From: Plutella xylostella
Taxonomy: Eukaryota; Arthropoda; Insecta; Lepidoptera; Plutellidae
Reading direction: 5' to 3'
Assembly (NCBI RefSeq): GCF_932276165.1
Contig: NC_064001.1
Span: 3,665,501 to 3,729,500, forward strand
Length of the DNA: 64,000 nucleotides
Shown here: positions 33,395-44,384 of the stretch, piece by piece
Numbering within the stretch: the stretch's first letter is position 1
Layout of the letters: every line of letters starts with the position of its first letter
Made by a program: the position numbers and the translations under genes
Notes under the pieces: model-generated
Seen by the model: the letters and a program-made list of their open reading frames with translations, nothing else
What the model was told of the DNA's origin: nothing
Databases searched by the model: none

Positions 33395-34088
33395 CCGGCC
33401 TGCGCAGGCAAAACTGTGGTGATACTTACGCGTGTGGTAGGCCCTTTACCAACCACACGCACGGTATTCCGTGTTTAAACCGGCCTGCCCCCTTACTCTT
33501 GAAAGGCAATGTGTTGCGGTGCTCAGCATTTGAAAGAGTCATAAATTCTCTTCAAAATCGATTTTACACCTATTTACCTAAAACGTAGAATTTATTTTAG
33601 ATTTTGGCTGAAAAAGCCATTTTTGGCCTTTTTGCAAGTTAACTTGTAAATTGTAGGTTATATTGTTTCTAGGTTCTCCAAATAGGCATTACCTAGCTGA
33701 TCATTTTAATATTTTTACTTTTTGGAGAAACGCCTCTGATGAGAAGTTATGATTTTTTGAATGTTGGAAATGGGGGCGACGCAGTGCATTGCCTTTTAAA
33801 AGTGGCACCACTGCGCAGGCAAAACTGTGGTGATACTTACGCGTGTGGTAGGCCCTTTACCAACCACACGCACGGTATTCCGTGTTTAAGCCGGCCTGCG
33901 CAGGCAAAACTGTGGTGATACTTGCGCGTGTGGTAGGCCCTTTACCAACCACACGCACGGTATTCCGTGTACAAGCCGGCCTGCGCAGGCAAAACTGTGG
34001 TGATACTTGCGCGTGTGGTAGGCCCTTTACCAACCACACGCACGGTATTCCGTGTACAAGCCGACCTGCGCAGGCAAAACTGTGGTGA
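33395..34088. repeat. 85-bp satellite, about five units, split
   Basis: CTGCGCAGGCAAAACTGTGG starts at 33811, 33896, 33981 and 34066, exactly 85 bp apart, with an earlier unit and a half at about 33395-33488. Each unit contains an inverted GCGTGTGGT ... ACCACACGC pair around GGCCCTTTACC. The small ORFs on both strands here follow from the repeat. Confidence 0.9.
33489..33810. mobile_element. MITE-like insert splitting the 85-bp array
   Basis: The left end CCTTACTCTTGAAAGGCAAT mirrors the right end ATTGCCTTTTAAAAGTGGCAC with mismatches. It lies exactly where the array is broken. TSD not resolved. Confidence 0.55.
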
Positions 34089-34245
34089 CCTTTAATCAGA
34101 GCAAACTCATTACATCGGACATATTGTGGATGAATAAAATGTAGGTATAAAATGAAACAGCAGCAGAGGATGGGGGCCCCTGGAGGCCCGGGGCCCCAAG
34201 CACGTGCTTGTCGTGCTTATAGGTTAATCCGCCACTGCGAATAGT

Positions 34246-35479
34246 GGCTTGTCTATTGACGTATCACCTGTTTCTGATATACGTTCGGTGCACCACAAGC
34301 AGTTAGCGACGGACGCTAATCTGACTAGCCATCATTTCACCGTGACAAACCCTAGACAGCAACTGTGCCATCGCAAAAGAACTATTTATGGTCGATAATG
34401 AAAAAGTCTAATAGTTATTATCTGAATACATAGATGTTAAGAATTTTCGCATCAAATCTGAAGAATAAACATCACGTTTTATCATTATTCAAAATTCAAC
34501 TTAAACTGGAACGACGGAGAATTGCAAGTTGCATCTCGAGCGAAAGCAAATCTCGAGATCTCTGGGAAGAATACTAAGCTACCGAGTAACAGACAGGTAC
34601 TCGACAAATGTGTCACCCTGTAGTTGCATTTATTACTTGTTGGTAAATCGAGGAGATTTTCACGCTTATGGACAAAATTTGAGGCTTATTTTTATTGCAT
34701 GTGACGTAAAACTTGACGTGTAGAATCCAGGGATAGTGTAACGCCTTTTGAAGGTAGAGGCATTGTTGCATTCGCTTTTTTTCTAGTTTGTGTGTAAATT
34801 GAGTATTGAATTCTTAAGTCGGCAACATTGTTACTTTTAATGAGCATTGATTTTAAACTTTTTTTGTTAATATAACTTGTTATGACGGAGACGTTGTTGT
34901 AACGAAGTTGTTTGTTGTTGTTGTAGTTCAGTTTTTTTTTATACCTACTTACTACATATTTTGTAGTACTCATAGTTGCTGTTCCATATTATGTCAGTGG
35001 TAAACATTTTCGTTACTCCGAAGAATATTATTCTTGTTCAAAAAATCGAATATTGATCCTATTAAATCCTATTTCAGAATCGCCACCAATGTGGTTGTAA
35101 GTGGTCTATTCTCGAAGTCGCTCGACATAATTTCCTACAAGCTATCGCACGACAGCTCGCAGAGTCTCTGGCCTCAGGTGTCCACTGACTTGTGACAAAG
35201 ATTAATGTCCACTTTCTGCGCGGTGATTTCTCACTGTTGTTCTTGCTTCCATTTGTTATGATGACACAAAGTTATAACTTTAGTACTTCCCCAAGTATAC
35301 GCAGCTACTTACTTGACTTTTTGAGCTGAAATTGGTGAAAATAGTAAATGATGTGGGCCGTATATTAATAGGTGGTATCAATGGGAAGTGTGTTTAGTTT
35401 CGATTAGATATAAAGTACCTAAACTTTTTATCTTAAATTGCTATTTAAGTACCATTTATTTCACAAACTCCAAACATTC
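34246..35479. other. No feature seen
   Basis: Open frames here are short and motif-free. Confidence 0.4.
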
Positions 35480-35894
35480 TGAAGTCATGGTGATTGACCT
35501 AATTCAACCAAGAGTTCTTTCACAAAGTAAAAGAGATAAAAAAACAGCCTTTCCCTTACAGTTTCCTGCAGCTGTCAGACAGGCCATCCATCAACGTAGT
35601 GATGTACCGCCGGTGCGGTGTGCTCTCTGGGTGATTGACGAACCACTCCGGCGGGATAGGTTAGTCTGGGAGTTGTCGTGTCCCAACACTAGTCTGTGCC
35701 CATCACTAAATGAAAAATCGCATCGCTGAACAAGCGGTGACGGGGCGCGGTGGACCGAACGCAACGTTTACCTTTAAAGTGTGTGTGGAGCAGTTTTATT
35801 TTTAAACGGTTTATTCGTAAAGTTTTTTTCCAAAAATGTTGCTGCTCCTACATACTCGGTAAATATGCGTTGGTACTAATAAAACGTTTAACTT
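35480..35894. other. Unassigned, locally GC-rich segment
   Basis: About 35570-35760 is GC-rich with one 113-codon plus frame (35388-35729) lacking recognisable motifs. It lies next to a LINE fragment and may be retroelement-derived; I cannot identify it. Confidence 0.3.
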
Positions 35895-36455
35895 ATTATG
35901 TAACGCATAATTTATTTATTTATTTATTTACAAAAAACTAACACTATTATTACAGTTACAACCAATTCAATAGTGTAGCTACTTAACATAATTTTATATA
36001 CTTAATAATAATTTAAGGTCTAGAGCTAGATCCACAAACAATAACATTTAAAAACAAACAATTAAAATACAGGAGCCTCCCTATCCGTAACAGATAACAA
36101 ACAAAGCAACTTTCGTGAATTCACTCAGCGGACAATGATGAATGTCCGTCCTATCATCGATCCTGTTCAAGAGGTGTATCGCGCGGGTGACGGGCGCCTG
36201 CCGGAGCAGGGCGGTCCTGCCGCAGGGTGCAGCAAACGTGCGGGATTTACGCGATCTTAAAGAATTGCTAGGCACCGTCAGCCGCAGCTGCTGAAGTATA
36301 CTGGGATTGCCAGTCTTTCCTCTCCATATCCTAAAAAGGTATGATGTCAACGCCAGATCACGACGAACTTCCAACCTATTGTAACCTACCATTCCTAGCA
36401 CGAATAGAGTTGGGTACAACAGTGGGTATCCGGGATAGACTCCGTACAGTTTCAT
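35895..36455 (-). mobile_element. Jockey/CR1-type LINE 3' end with RT C-terminal fragment
   Basis: The minus frame 36455-36081 reads LGMVGYNRLEVRRDLALTSY, then NSLRSRKSRTFAAP and PVTRAIHLLNRI. This is the conserved C-terminal tail after the RT domain in Jockey-superfamily ORF2 (R..RDL....L, P...LR.R....F..P, P..R....N). It is followed by a 3' UTR and a TAAA repeat (TTTA on the plus strand at about 35912-35930). 5'-truncated and not functional. Confidence 0.8.
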
Positions 36456-36891
36456 GTAGAGAAAACGTGTGAACGATAATAGTTCACTGTATGAAGTACC
36501 TACTTTTCAATTCTACAATTTTATTGTTGTTTTCTTTTTTATACATACTCGTAAGTAGTGGAATTTCGACAGTAATTGATATATGAGGATCTTAAAGGCT
36601 CATATATTTTTTGCGATGTCGAATTATACCTATATGTATGTTGCCAGTATACATTGAGATTTAAGACTCTTATAGTGTAAAATTTTAGCACTACAAATAT
36701 AATTTGTGCCTTAAGAATCGACCACATTGATTGATTATACTATTTACTACTATTTCATTATTTTTTTTATAAATCAGATTTGTCCTGTATATCGTGATAA
36801 AGTTTACTGAATTTTTTTTTCTCGGAAATATAAGACTTTTTTGCCAGAAATGGCGATAGGGCCACTCTCACACAAGCAATACAACCCCGTA
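36456..36891. other. No feature seen
   Basis: AT-rich; no supported gene. Confidence 0.4.
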
Positions 36892-36893
36892 TA

Positions 36894-37115
36894 CAGGTTG
36901 TTAAAAAACCGTACCTATGGTAAGCCGAAAAGAGTTGCTAACCCACCTAATTCAGGGTATAAATGCTAAACACTAAAAAAAAAACTTTAAAAAACTTGAC
37001 GTGACTTTTTGTCATTTGGAGTAGGCTTTTCATGAATTTCCATGCTGAACACAAGTTGGTTAGAATAACGAGATAAGTCAACATTTTTTGGCTTAGTACA
37101 AGTACTATCTTTGTA
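36894..37115. mobile_element. Diverged mariner-type MITE remnant
   Basis: TACAGGTTGTTAAAAAACCG with GGTAAGCCGAAAAGAG and an AAACTTGACGTGACTTTTTG block follows the 25116 family order; the right end is unclear. Confidence 0.5.
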
Positions 37116-37147
37116 AAATTAGATGATGATGTATACTATATTAGTGA

Positions 37148-37440
37148 CTACCGAATGGCGTAGTGGTTAGTGACCCTCACTACTTAGCCGAAGGTCCCGG
37201 GTTCACTTCCCGACTGGGGCAGATATTTGTTTAAACAGAGATATTTGTTCTTGGGTCTTGGATATGCCCGTAAAATGGCAATAGGCCCGCCCCCTATTAC
37301 ATTGGGACAAACATAACACTGGCGAAAAGAAAATGCACCTCTGCCTACCACGCAACGGAGTACAAGGTGTGAGTGTTTGTTTTGTTTTGTGTTTGTTTTT
37401 GTTTGTGAGTGTTTGTTGAGTGTTTGTTGTATATTATTTA
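37148..37440 (+). mobile_element. tRNA-derived SINE, CTATTACATTGGGAC subtype
   Basis: GAATGGCGTAGTGGTTAGTG and GGTTCACTTCC (mutated B box), ATGGCAATAGGCCCGCCCCC, GGCGAAAAGAAAATGCACCT, then a long GTTTGTT tail. Confidence 0.85.
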
Positions 37441-37707
37441 GTTACAATCACACAATTTTGCAAATATCGCGTTCCAGGCTTCCAGTCACTACTCTCGACG
37501 CAGTGGCGTTTTTCTATATAAACTATTTTCATTAATAAAATGGCCGCCGCTGTAAAGAGGGTAGTACAAACAAGTCCACACGCTGAACGCTGAAAGCTTC
37601 AGCCATTATTCTGCGTGATGAAGCAAATTGCTGAAAGGATTCCCTCATGGAGAGGCTTCGGTGACACTTGGTCCTAACTGATCATGGTTTTTATGCGTTT
37701 CAATATA

Positions 37708-37930
37708 CAGGGTATTGTGAAAATGGTAGACTAAGCTGGAAGGGTGTGACGCTAGGGGTCATCCAGAAAAACTTTTGTTCTACGATTTTTGGGAATACAT
37801 GAAAGATATGGGATCTCCGTAGAAAGTTTGTTGGTCACGTAACTTTCGCAAATTTCTAGAATATGTCCAGGATGTCAACTTCTGGAACTTCTTCCCATTC
37901 GTTTTATTATACCACTTGTGCAACATCCTG
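37708..37930. mobile_element. Mariner-type MITE, TA target, diverged
   Basis: CAGGGTATTGTGAAAATGGT at the left and CCACTTGTGCAACATCCTG at the right, flanked by TA. The interior has GTTTGTTGGTCACGTAACTT. Confidence 0.6.
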
Positions 37931-37932
37931 TA

Positions 37933-39004
37933 CAAAACAACATATTCGTAAACGTCGTCATTATTATATATATCTACTATATCTCTAAAAAAGGAGGTTT
38001 GCACATTCACAAATCATTTCTTCATTTAGACATTTTGTGTACGATAGTCAATAATAAAAAAAAATATTATACTTAGGTACGTAATTTACCTACACCCAAC
38101 TGTGTGATCAGAATGGATTTAAATATTCTCATTTTCGTTTTCGTCACGTTTCTGTCGCCAACTCAAGTACAACTGGAAATATTAGTTATGAGCCATTACG
38201 TGAAAAAATACTTTGAAAACCTGTTACATTTTACGATAAAATAAAAAGAAATCGCCTAAAAAGGGTGCTCCTGATGCGTATCAATAACGATAAACATGAT
38301 ACATACATATATAATGTATATTTGTTATTAACAATAATATAGAACATACTATTATGTTTGTAAGTAAGTATTATGCAGACAGTTTGTTCGTTTGTGGTAG
38401 AAAAGGTAGATAAGTCTGGGTGTCAACAATTTTGTTCTACCACTTTCTAAAATGGATCGAGTGATCTCTTTTTGGCTTACCACTATTGCAAGACCCTTAT
38501 ATATATATAGTGCAGTATTTTGTGGTATCACATACCTTAGGTACACCATACCAGATCGTGTTCAAAAAGGAACCTACGCCTTTTAATTGAATTAACCAGC
38601 CCAAAAAGTTGCTTTGATACGCTATCATAAAATTCCACAACTAAGAAATATTAGAATTTTGAACACTTAAGATAATATTGGATAATTAATATGCCAACCG
38701 GAACTCTGAAACTTTACCAGTTCGGCTAATTTATATTTTAATTATGATCGTTTCAAAATTTTAATAATAAAGCGGTTTTGATAAACTGCTCTTGTGAAAA
38801 GGGGAAAAACCATTTCGCTTTACTTGGATCAAAAGGCTTCTAAAATAAAACCATTATAGCAATCAATGAAGATGGAATAACTTTGGCGTAGCTAATTCGT
38901 ATTTATTCTCATTTTGACGCTCGCTCTAGAAAATCACTTTTACTTCGTGTCATGAGACGAGACACTAGCCCTTCTGGGTCTTAGCTTCTGGGTTTGTCAC
39001 CGCG
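37933..39004. other. No feature seen
   Basis: AT-rich; no supported gene. Confidence 0.4.
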
Positions 39005-39270
39005 GTCAAAAGGTCTAAATTGCCTTCTTAAGCTTGGACCATTGCTCCACCACGCTGGTCCACTGCGGGTTGGTGGGTTCACATATCTAGATGTGCTAGA
39101 TCTAGATATGCAGGTTTCCTCACGATGTTTTCCTTCACCGTAAGAGCGATGGTATACATAGTACTTAAGCTAAAAGAACTCATTGGTACATGTCAGCGCC
39201 GGGATTCGAACCCGCATCTCTGGCGTGAGAAGCGGGTGCTTTCCCGACTGAGCTACCACCGCTCTCAGTT
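39005..39270 (-). mobile_element. tRNA-derived SINE (GCGGTGGTAGCTCAGTCGG type)
   Basis: Minus strand: intact head GAGCGGTGGTAGCTCAGTCG, GGTTCGAATCC, body with GAGGAAACCTGCATATCTAG and GGACCAGCGTGGTGGAGCAA. Truncated at its 3' side compared with the 15439 copy. Confidence 0.85.
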
Positions 39271-39284
39271 GAAGTCGAACAAAT

Positions 39285-39462
39285 GATGTTTTGGTTAGTG
39301 ACCCTGACTGCTACGCCGAAGGTCCCGGGTTCGATTCCCGGCTGGGACAGATATTTGTTTAAAAGACAGATATTTGTCTACATTATGTATCTGTGAAGAT
39401 ATATCAGCTGTCGGATATCCATATTACAGGCTCTGCCTAGTTTAGGGTCGGATCCAAAAGCA
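39285..39462 (+). mobile_element. SINE fragment, GTCGGAT-tail subtype
   Basis: GGTCCCGGGTTCGATTCCCG, then AGATATTTGTTTAAAAGACA and GATATATCAGCTGTCGGATA. The first part of the head and the end of the tail are missing. Confidence 0.75.
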
Positions 39463-40140
39463 AGTATATATCGACGGTGGAAAGGCAGAATGTTTTATCC
39501 GCCACTTTTGGCGAATATGAGTTATATACACCGTTGGAATCGCCTGATTTTTCTCTTTCGAATGGTGCAGGTCTCGTTTCGATCTGAGCACTTTTTTGGC
39601 GCTTAAGACATCGGTGATTGTGGAAATCTTAATACTTTTTTCTTGTATTAAGAGCCACTTTTTTAGTCATTTGTATGTTCAAACATACATGATCAATAAT
39701 AAAGTTATATAAAACATTTTACCCTTACTAAAACAGTTAAACACTGTGACTTAATTCATTTGGAATGAATGTGAATTTGTATCATAAGTTACTTAAGCGA
39801 CCTACCTGATTGCGAAATGAAACATAATGGATATAAAACTAAATGCCTTCCTGTCAAATATAACATAAAAGCACTTAATATATTTTACGTAATTGTGATT
39901 TAAGCCTCACTGGCACTTAAACCATTTTACCGGTCAGTCTTACTCGCGGCGTTTGGCGGTTAATACAACTTTACCTAAATCTGTTTAATGGTACAATTGG
40001 TATTTAAGCGGTTTTTTGCGATTTGTAGATAATTGATATAAGTGATATAAAACAATTCAAAAGAATCGCAATGAAGCGATTTATGGTGTTTAAGCTGTTA
40101 TATTATTATTATATCCAGAAGGATATTGCGTGAAAACGCC
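39463..40140. other. No feature seen
   Basis: AT-rich; CATTCTGCCTTTCCACCGTC (about 43255) is an inverted partner of GACGGTGGAAAGGCAGAATG at about 39473, so a dispersed repeat end may lie here. Confidence 0.35.
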
Positions 40141-40144
40141 AATA

Positions 40145-40260
40145 TATAAATAGGACCGGTTGGAAATGTGTCGCTTCAGTACCCCGCCGGGACGTTCATT
40201 CGGAGAGGACATGCGTCTATGCGACAGTTGGCGCCGCGTGCGCAGCGTAATTACGTAGGT
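40145..40260 (+). promoter_or_regulatory. Candidate core promoter: TATA box plus TCAGT initiator
   Basis: TATAAATA at 40145-40152 and TCAGT at 40176-40180 place the initiator A 33 bases after the first T, the spacing of arthropod TATA/Inr promoters. A CpG-rich stretch (40180-40260) follows, abruptly different from the AT-rich flanks. No convincing coding exon follows. Confidence 0.4.
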
Positions 40261-40964
40261 ACAAACTCAGATTCGTTCGCCAGTATAAAACTATTTATAA
40301 ATATTGTTTTATTTTATCACCAGATAACTACATTTAATTATAATATCTATTATATTACGGTTCTAAATAATAGTGTTGCTATAATTAATATTTATTGAGT
40401 TATTAATAAAAATATACACTTGCTTCTCCTAAATTGCTGTTTCTATGCAAGTAGGGAATTTTAACGTTTCTCTAAAAGGATCCAACCAAATATTTATTTT
40501 TTTATAAAATATTTTTTCTATGACAATATGGTTCTTAATGTTAAATATTTTTAATGTATTAACATGACGTTACTTTTTATACAAAATAAAAAATTATATA
40601 TCAAAAATAAACTTATTCTTTAAATAATTTACGTATATCGAAATCTAGTCAGAAACAGGATTTATTATCTATATAAAAATCTAACCGAAAATGTGTTCCC
40701 AAGCGCAAAACTCTGGATCAACTTAACCGATTTTGATAATTATTAGGTAATTATACGAAATAGAAGACCACCCACGTTTTAAGTGAGTGTCCACGAGTAC
40801 CACGACCTGTTTGTATCCCATAATTTTCAGAATAAAGTATTTTAACGAAAAGCAAACCTTATAGGAAAAAGTTGGACATGAATTAAATTAACTTTTACTC
40901 TAACTTCACTTCATCATCCTCCATCACTGAAGAGTGCAATATCTGGTATATTGCATCTATCCTG
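40261..40964. other. No feature seen
   Basis: Very AT-rich; AAATGTGTTCCCAAGCGCAA at about 40689 resembles a dispersed retroposon word but has no definable ends. Confidence 0.35.
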
Positions 40965-41045
40965 CTTTTTATGCCTCCGTAGGAAATCCATCGTTCCCTG
41001 GTACTTTGCCACTCTTCAGCGATCGTATGGTCCGTATCAATTCGT
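40965..41045 (-). pseudogene. RTE-type LINE reverse transcriptase snippet
   Basis: The minus strand reads LKSGKVPGNDGFPTEA, a stop, then KAG. This matches the RT motif LK..KAPG.DGI..E..KAG of RTE-clade elements, with one in-frame stop. Confidence 0.65.
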
Positions 41046-41104
41046 CTTATTTGAGGGTTGGATATTTAAATTTCTGTCAAGGTGCAGGATAGTCATAAAT
41101 CTCA

Positions 41105-41330
41105 TCATTAATCATCATCACGACCCATTAAGTCCCCACTGCTGGGGCATGGGTCTCCTTCCAATGAAGGAATGGTTTAGGCCTAGTCCACTACGCTGGC
41201 CTAGCGCGGGTTGGTGGGCCCCAACACAAGCAATCTTGTGCTGAGAGAGTTGTCGGGTAAGTGGGCAACCCAACTGTCAGACGTTTTCAAGCCGCAGCCG
41301 CCCGAAGGCCTCTGACTAGCCTTAGCGACC
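41105..41330 (+). mobile_element. Retroposon/SINE (CACTGCTGGGGCATGGGTCT type)
   Basis: Order: CATCATCACGACCCATTAAG, CACTGCTGGGGCATGGGTCT, AATGAAGGAATGGTTTAGGC, GCTGGCCTAGCGCGGGTTGG, ending near CTCTGACTAGCC. Same family as 29900-30240. Confidence 0.7.
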
Positions 41331-42273
41331 TGCCGATTTTATTAATCATAATGATTACGATTATGCATCATGATACAAGATGCTCCTGGTATGTATATTT
41401 GCATCTGCATCCAACTCCTAAGGTGGTGGTTAGGATCATTAAAAACTTTGGCAATGTGGCCATACCATCTTGAAAGTCAATCATCCATAGTAACAAGCAG
41501 ATATCCTGGGTTTTGTTGCAATGTTCTTCAAGATGCTTTGTATACATCTTTCATGTTTCTTATGGCAACCGATGGTTGTGGTCTCATTTCTGGGCATAAA
41601 GTCACCCCTAGAAGCGTTTGTCCTTTTATAAATTACGTTTGATATTAAGTTCACAAAGAAAATACTCGTACGCAAGTGCTTCTTTATAATGGTGGTTCTT
41701 TGGAATGGTCGTCTAGTTCGACGTTAAGTCTTCCTTGATGGTTGATCATAATATCCTATGTTTCTTTAGACATACCATTCATTCTTTAAGTGTTCCTTGT
41801 GCCTTATTATTTCTTCGCAAATTTTTAACAACACGTCTTTGAATGTCAGACCTTTGATCTTTGAATGAGACCTCATCCAGGCTAGATGGTATTTGTTGTC
41901 GATCTGGATACTAAGTTATCTTCTAACTTGTGGGTCCTGCAGCTTATTTACACGACACCTTTGGCAGATCTTGTGGCCTGCTCCTAAACTCCCACTATCT
42001 TCAAGCAGATTTTTCCATCGACTTAGTGGTGATCACTATTGACATCAGCAACCCTCTTATTCCTAACATCCAGAAGTGTCTCCATTTTCGATTAATCGTC
42101 TGTCGATTTGGTTCTCGGTCCGGCTGTCGGGTGAGACCTAACTCACATTGTGATAGTCCTTTGGGGTTACCACCACTAAACATTAGCCATTAACAATCCT
42201 AAAGCATCGACGCTTGCTAATCAAATCTAGCGTATCTTGTATGAATCTAACAGATAGTTTAAAGCGAGCGACG
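41331..42273. other. Unassigned; possibly decayed coding sequence on the minus strand
   Basis: Minus frames at 41675-41481 and 42183-42001 are short. On the minus strand near 41960-41900 a fragment GHKICQRCRVNKLQDPQ has a CxxC pair but no family I recognise. It is bracketed by RTE pieces, so a retroelement origin is plausible. Confidence 0.3.
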
Positions 42274-42572
42274 GTGCTTATGAATTGATAATTGCTAATG
42301 TGTCTTGCCCACACTAACATAGGTGCCGATACATGGACGCTGACCAAGGAAACTGTGCACCGAATCAGAGTTGCACAGAGAACTATGGAGCATGTTAAAA
42401 GCATTTTGCTTACAGACCGTATTCCCAGCGTGGTAATTCGCCAAAAGACAAAAGTCTTCGACGTCGGTATGCAGGTCACTGAACTGAAATGGGAGTCAGC
42501 AGAACACTTGGCTCGAAGGCAAGACGGAAGGTGGACAAAGGCGGTGACAGAATGGTGGAATAGAGACTGATG
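42274..42572 (+). pseudogene. RTE-clade LINE ORF2 C-terminal fragment
   Basis: The plus frame ending at 42570 reads GADTWTLTKETVHRIRVAQR then TMEHVK, IPSVVIRQKTKVFDVG, LKWESAEHLARRQDGRW and a final WWNRD. This is the conserved end of RTE/BovB-type ORF2 (YG.ETW.L......L...QR.MER, IR..T...D......LKW.WAGH..R..D.RW). About 90 codons survive; the rest of ORF2 is absent. Confidence 0.82.
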
Positions 42573-43499
42573 AATAAGTAAACCTGATCACTTGGATCTC
42601 AATCTCAAAGTGATTTCGCGGTGAACAATATGTTAATAAAGTTTATAATAACGTAACGATGGTACGGCCGTGCCGCTTCTTTGCTCGACTTAGTGGAGGC
42701 ACTGCCGTGTCCCCATATATTATGAAATTTTTGTTTTCACTCTAGCTGACCCTTCTTACCTTTTATACCTTCCTTGGTCGGTATAAAAGCTTCCAAAATC
42801 GGTTCAACCGTTCTCGAGTTCTGAGGTCTAATTATAAGTTCATTTATTCTTTAAGTCATTCATCCTAGATATAAATTGCCTTAGTTCGGCGGTTAATTCA
42901 TTCTTATGGAATGTTTAAAGTAACATAAATTATTATAAAACATTATGCTGGTGTGATGGTTAAATCTCCTTGGTCTTTAAATTGTTTTTACTTGTATTTT
43001 ATTAAAATGTTAATGTCGTTTAAGCCAATTTTACCTGACTGAGATTTCAGATGCCTATGTCTTATGTCCCTTATTACAGTAAATAGAATATGTGCATTCA
43101 TTTTATATACAGAATTACATAGAAAACTATTTCAATTTTACGTATTTCAATTTTCAATGCCATCGCTAAAATAATTACAGAGATATGATTTTTTTTCGAA
43201 AATTTCAAACTTTAAATCGCTCTAGTGAACATTTTAAGTCATGGCGCTTCAAACATTCTGCCTTTCCACCGTCGATATACTTATTTTATTTATGAGATGT
43301 TTTTCCACATCTTTCAACTAAACCACAAGGGACAGCGGGCTCCCTAGGAACCTAAACAGATTTGGGTTGGCGGTTCTTCGGAGCAGACCTTAGTAAATTT
43401 TACACCAACCAAATGTAACCCGAACACGAGCTGAATACTAACTATATAGAAAGATTGACGAGGAAATAAAGTTGCGTAGAAAAGTATATTTAATATTAT
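42573..43499. other. No feature seen
   Basis: Apart from the repeat word at about 43255 noted at 39463, nothing supported. Confidence 0.4.
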
Positions 43500-43900
43500 G
43501 TAGTCTGAGCCTATCTGAAACCTAGTTAAACATTGTGAGATATGGCGTTTCGACTTTCTCCGTGTTCGGCATCATAAGGGTCACAGTGACAGTTAAAGTC
43601 CGTTTTTCTCTCCACCTTTAATTTGCAAGGTGCGGGTGCCTATATAAATAGAGTGAGTCGCCCGCGCGCCTCAGTTGGTTTTTGATTTTTGAAGTGAACA
43701 CTTCGGCAAAATGGCTCAATGTAGCCACGGTTCTCGTCGGCTTCGCTCCGACGGGGAAAAATATAATATTGAATTTGCGGAGTCCTCGCTACCGGGAGCT
43801 GTAGCGTGATGCGGACCAGGCGGCGCGGGGCCTGCCGGCTGCTGCGCACGCAGCCATTGCTGAGGATTTCGCAACGAAGGTTTGAGTTGATAAGCCGTGA
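43500..43900 (+). promoter_or_regulatory. Candidate promoter and first exon: TATA, initiator, ATGs, splice donor
   Basis: TATATAAATA at 43641-43650 and TCAGTT at 43671-43676 are 30 bases apart. An ATG at 43711 opens a 33-codon frame; a second ATG at 43809 opens MRTRRRGACRLLRTQPLLRI and runs into AAGCC|GTGAGT at about 43893, a good splice donor. The region is CpG-rich. The upstream block 43500-43680 recurs inverted at about 51685-51850 with its own TATA and initiator. It could be a host first exon or a mobile promoter (LTR-like); no protein family recognised. Confidence 0.4.
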
Positions 43901-44384
43901 GTAAAATGCTATTATTTACTGCTTTTAAAAGCTCAGCCACTGGTCATAATGCTCCGGCGCTTGGGGTTTTTATCCCACGCAGTAGGGTCCGATTCAATAG
44001 TCGTGGTGATGATTGATCGGTTCTACTAGTGGCGCTTGAGCTAGATACTTACATTAATGACCGCTTTAAGTAAAGCATATGTTAATTTTATACAGGAAAA
44101 AATAATAAAAATATATTTTTCTACCCTCAATTTCTAATATTTTTAGAAAACAGTTGATAAAAACTTTGCTATTACAATAATGCACTTGATTATAGCTTAT
44201 GTAAGGCTTTACAAACAGGAGCTTTCCAGGACCGTCATAGGATTTTTTACAGGAAGCACGTGGCTCCGAGTTTCAGTATGTTGGGACATTGTGGCATGTG
44301 CGGCGAATAATGTGATCCGCCGGTACCTACCCGCTGAGGGTAGGCAGGCCGATTCGGTGAAATTGAAGTTTCGTGTAACCTGCA
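43901..44384. other. No feature seen
   Basis: AT-rich to mixed sequence. The minus frame over 44209-44380 is an extension of the minisatellite ORFs and is not supported. Confidence 0.35.

Larger units (their letters stand above)
31318..34237. mobile_element. Outer hAT-type element, 8-bp TSD
   Basis: The terminal inverted repeat CAGTGGCGGATTAA is perfect at both ends. The TSD CGAATAGT lies at 31310-31317 and 34238-34245. An 8-bp TSD with a CAGTGG end is characteristic of hAT. No hAT transposase frame is present. It hosts a second hAT (31734-33248) and an 85-bp satellite. GGCCCCAAGCAC near the right end mirrors GTGGCCCTAAGCAC near the left. Confidence 0.88.

Noticed and set aside
33395..34088. 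CRISPR array from regularly spaced repeats
   Set aside because: The units are head-to-tail with no unique spacers, and the sequence is eukaryotic.
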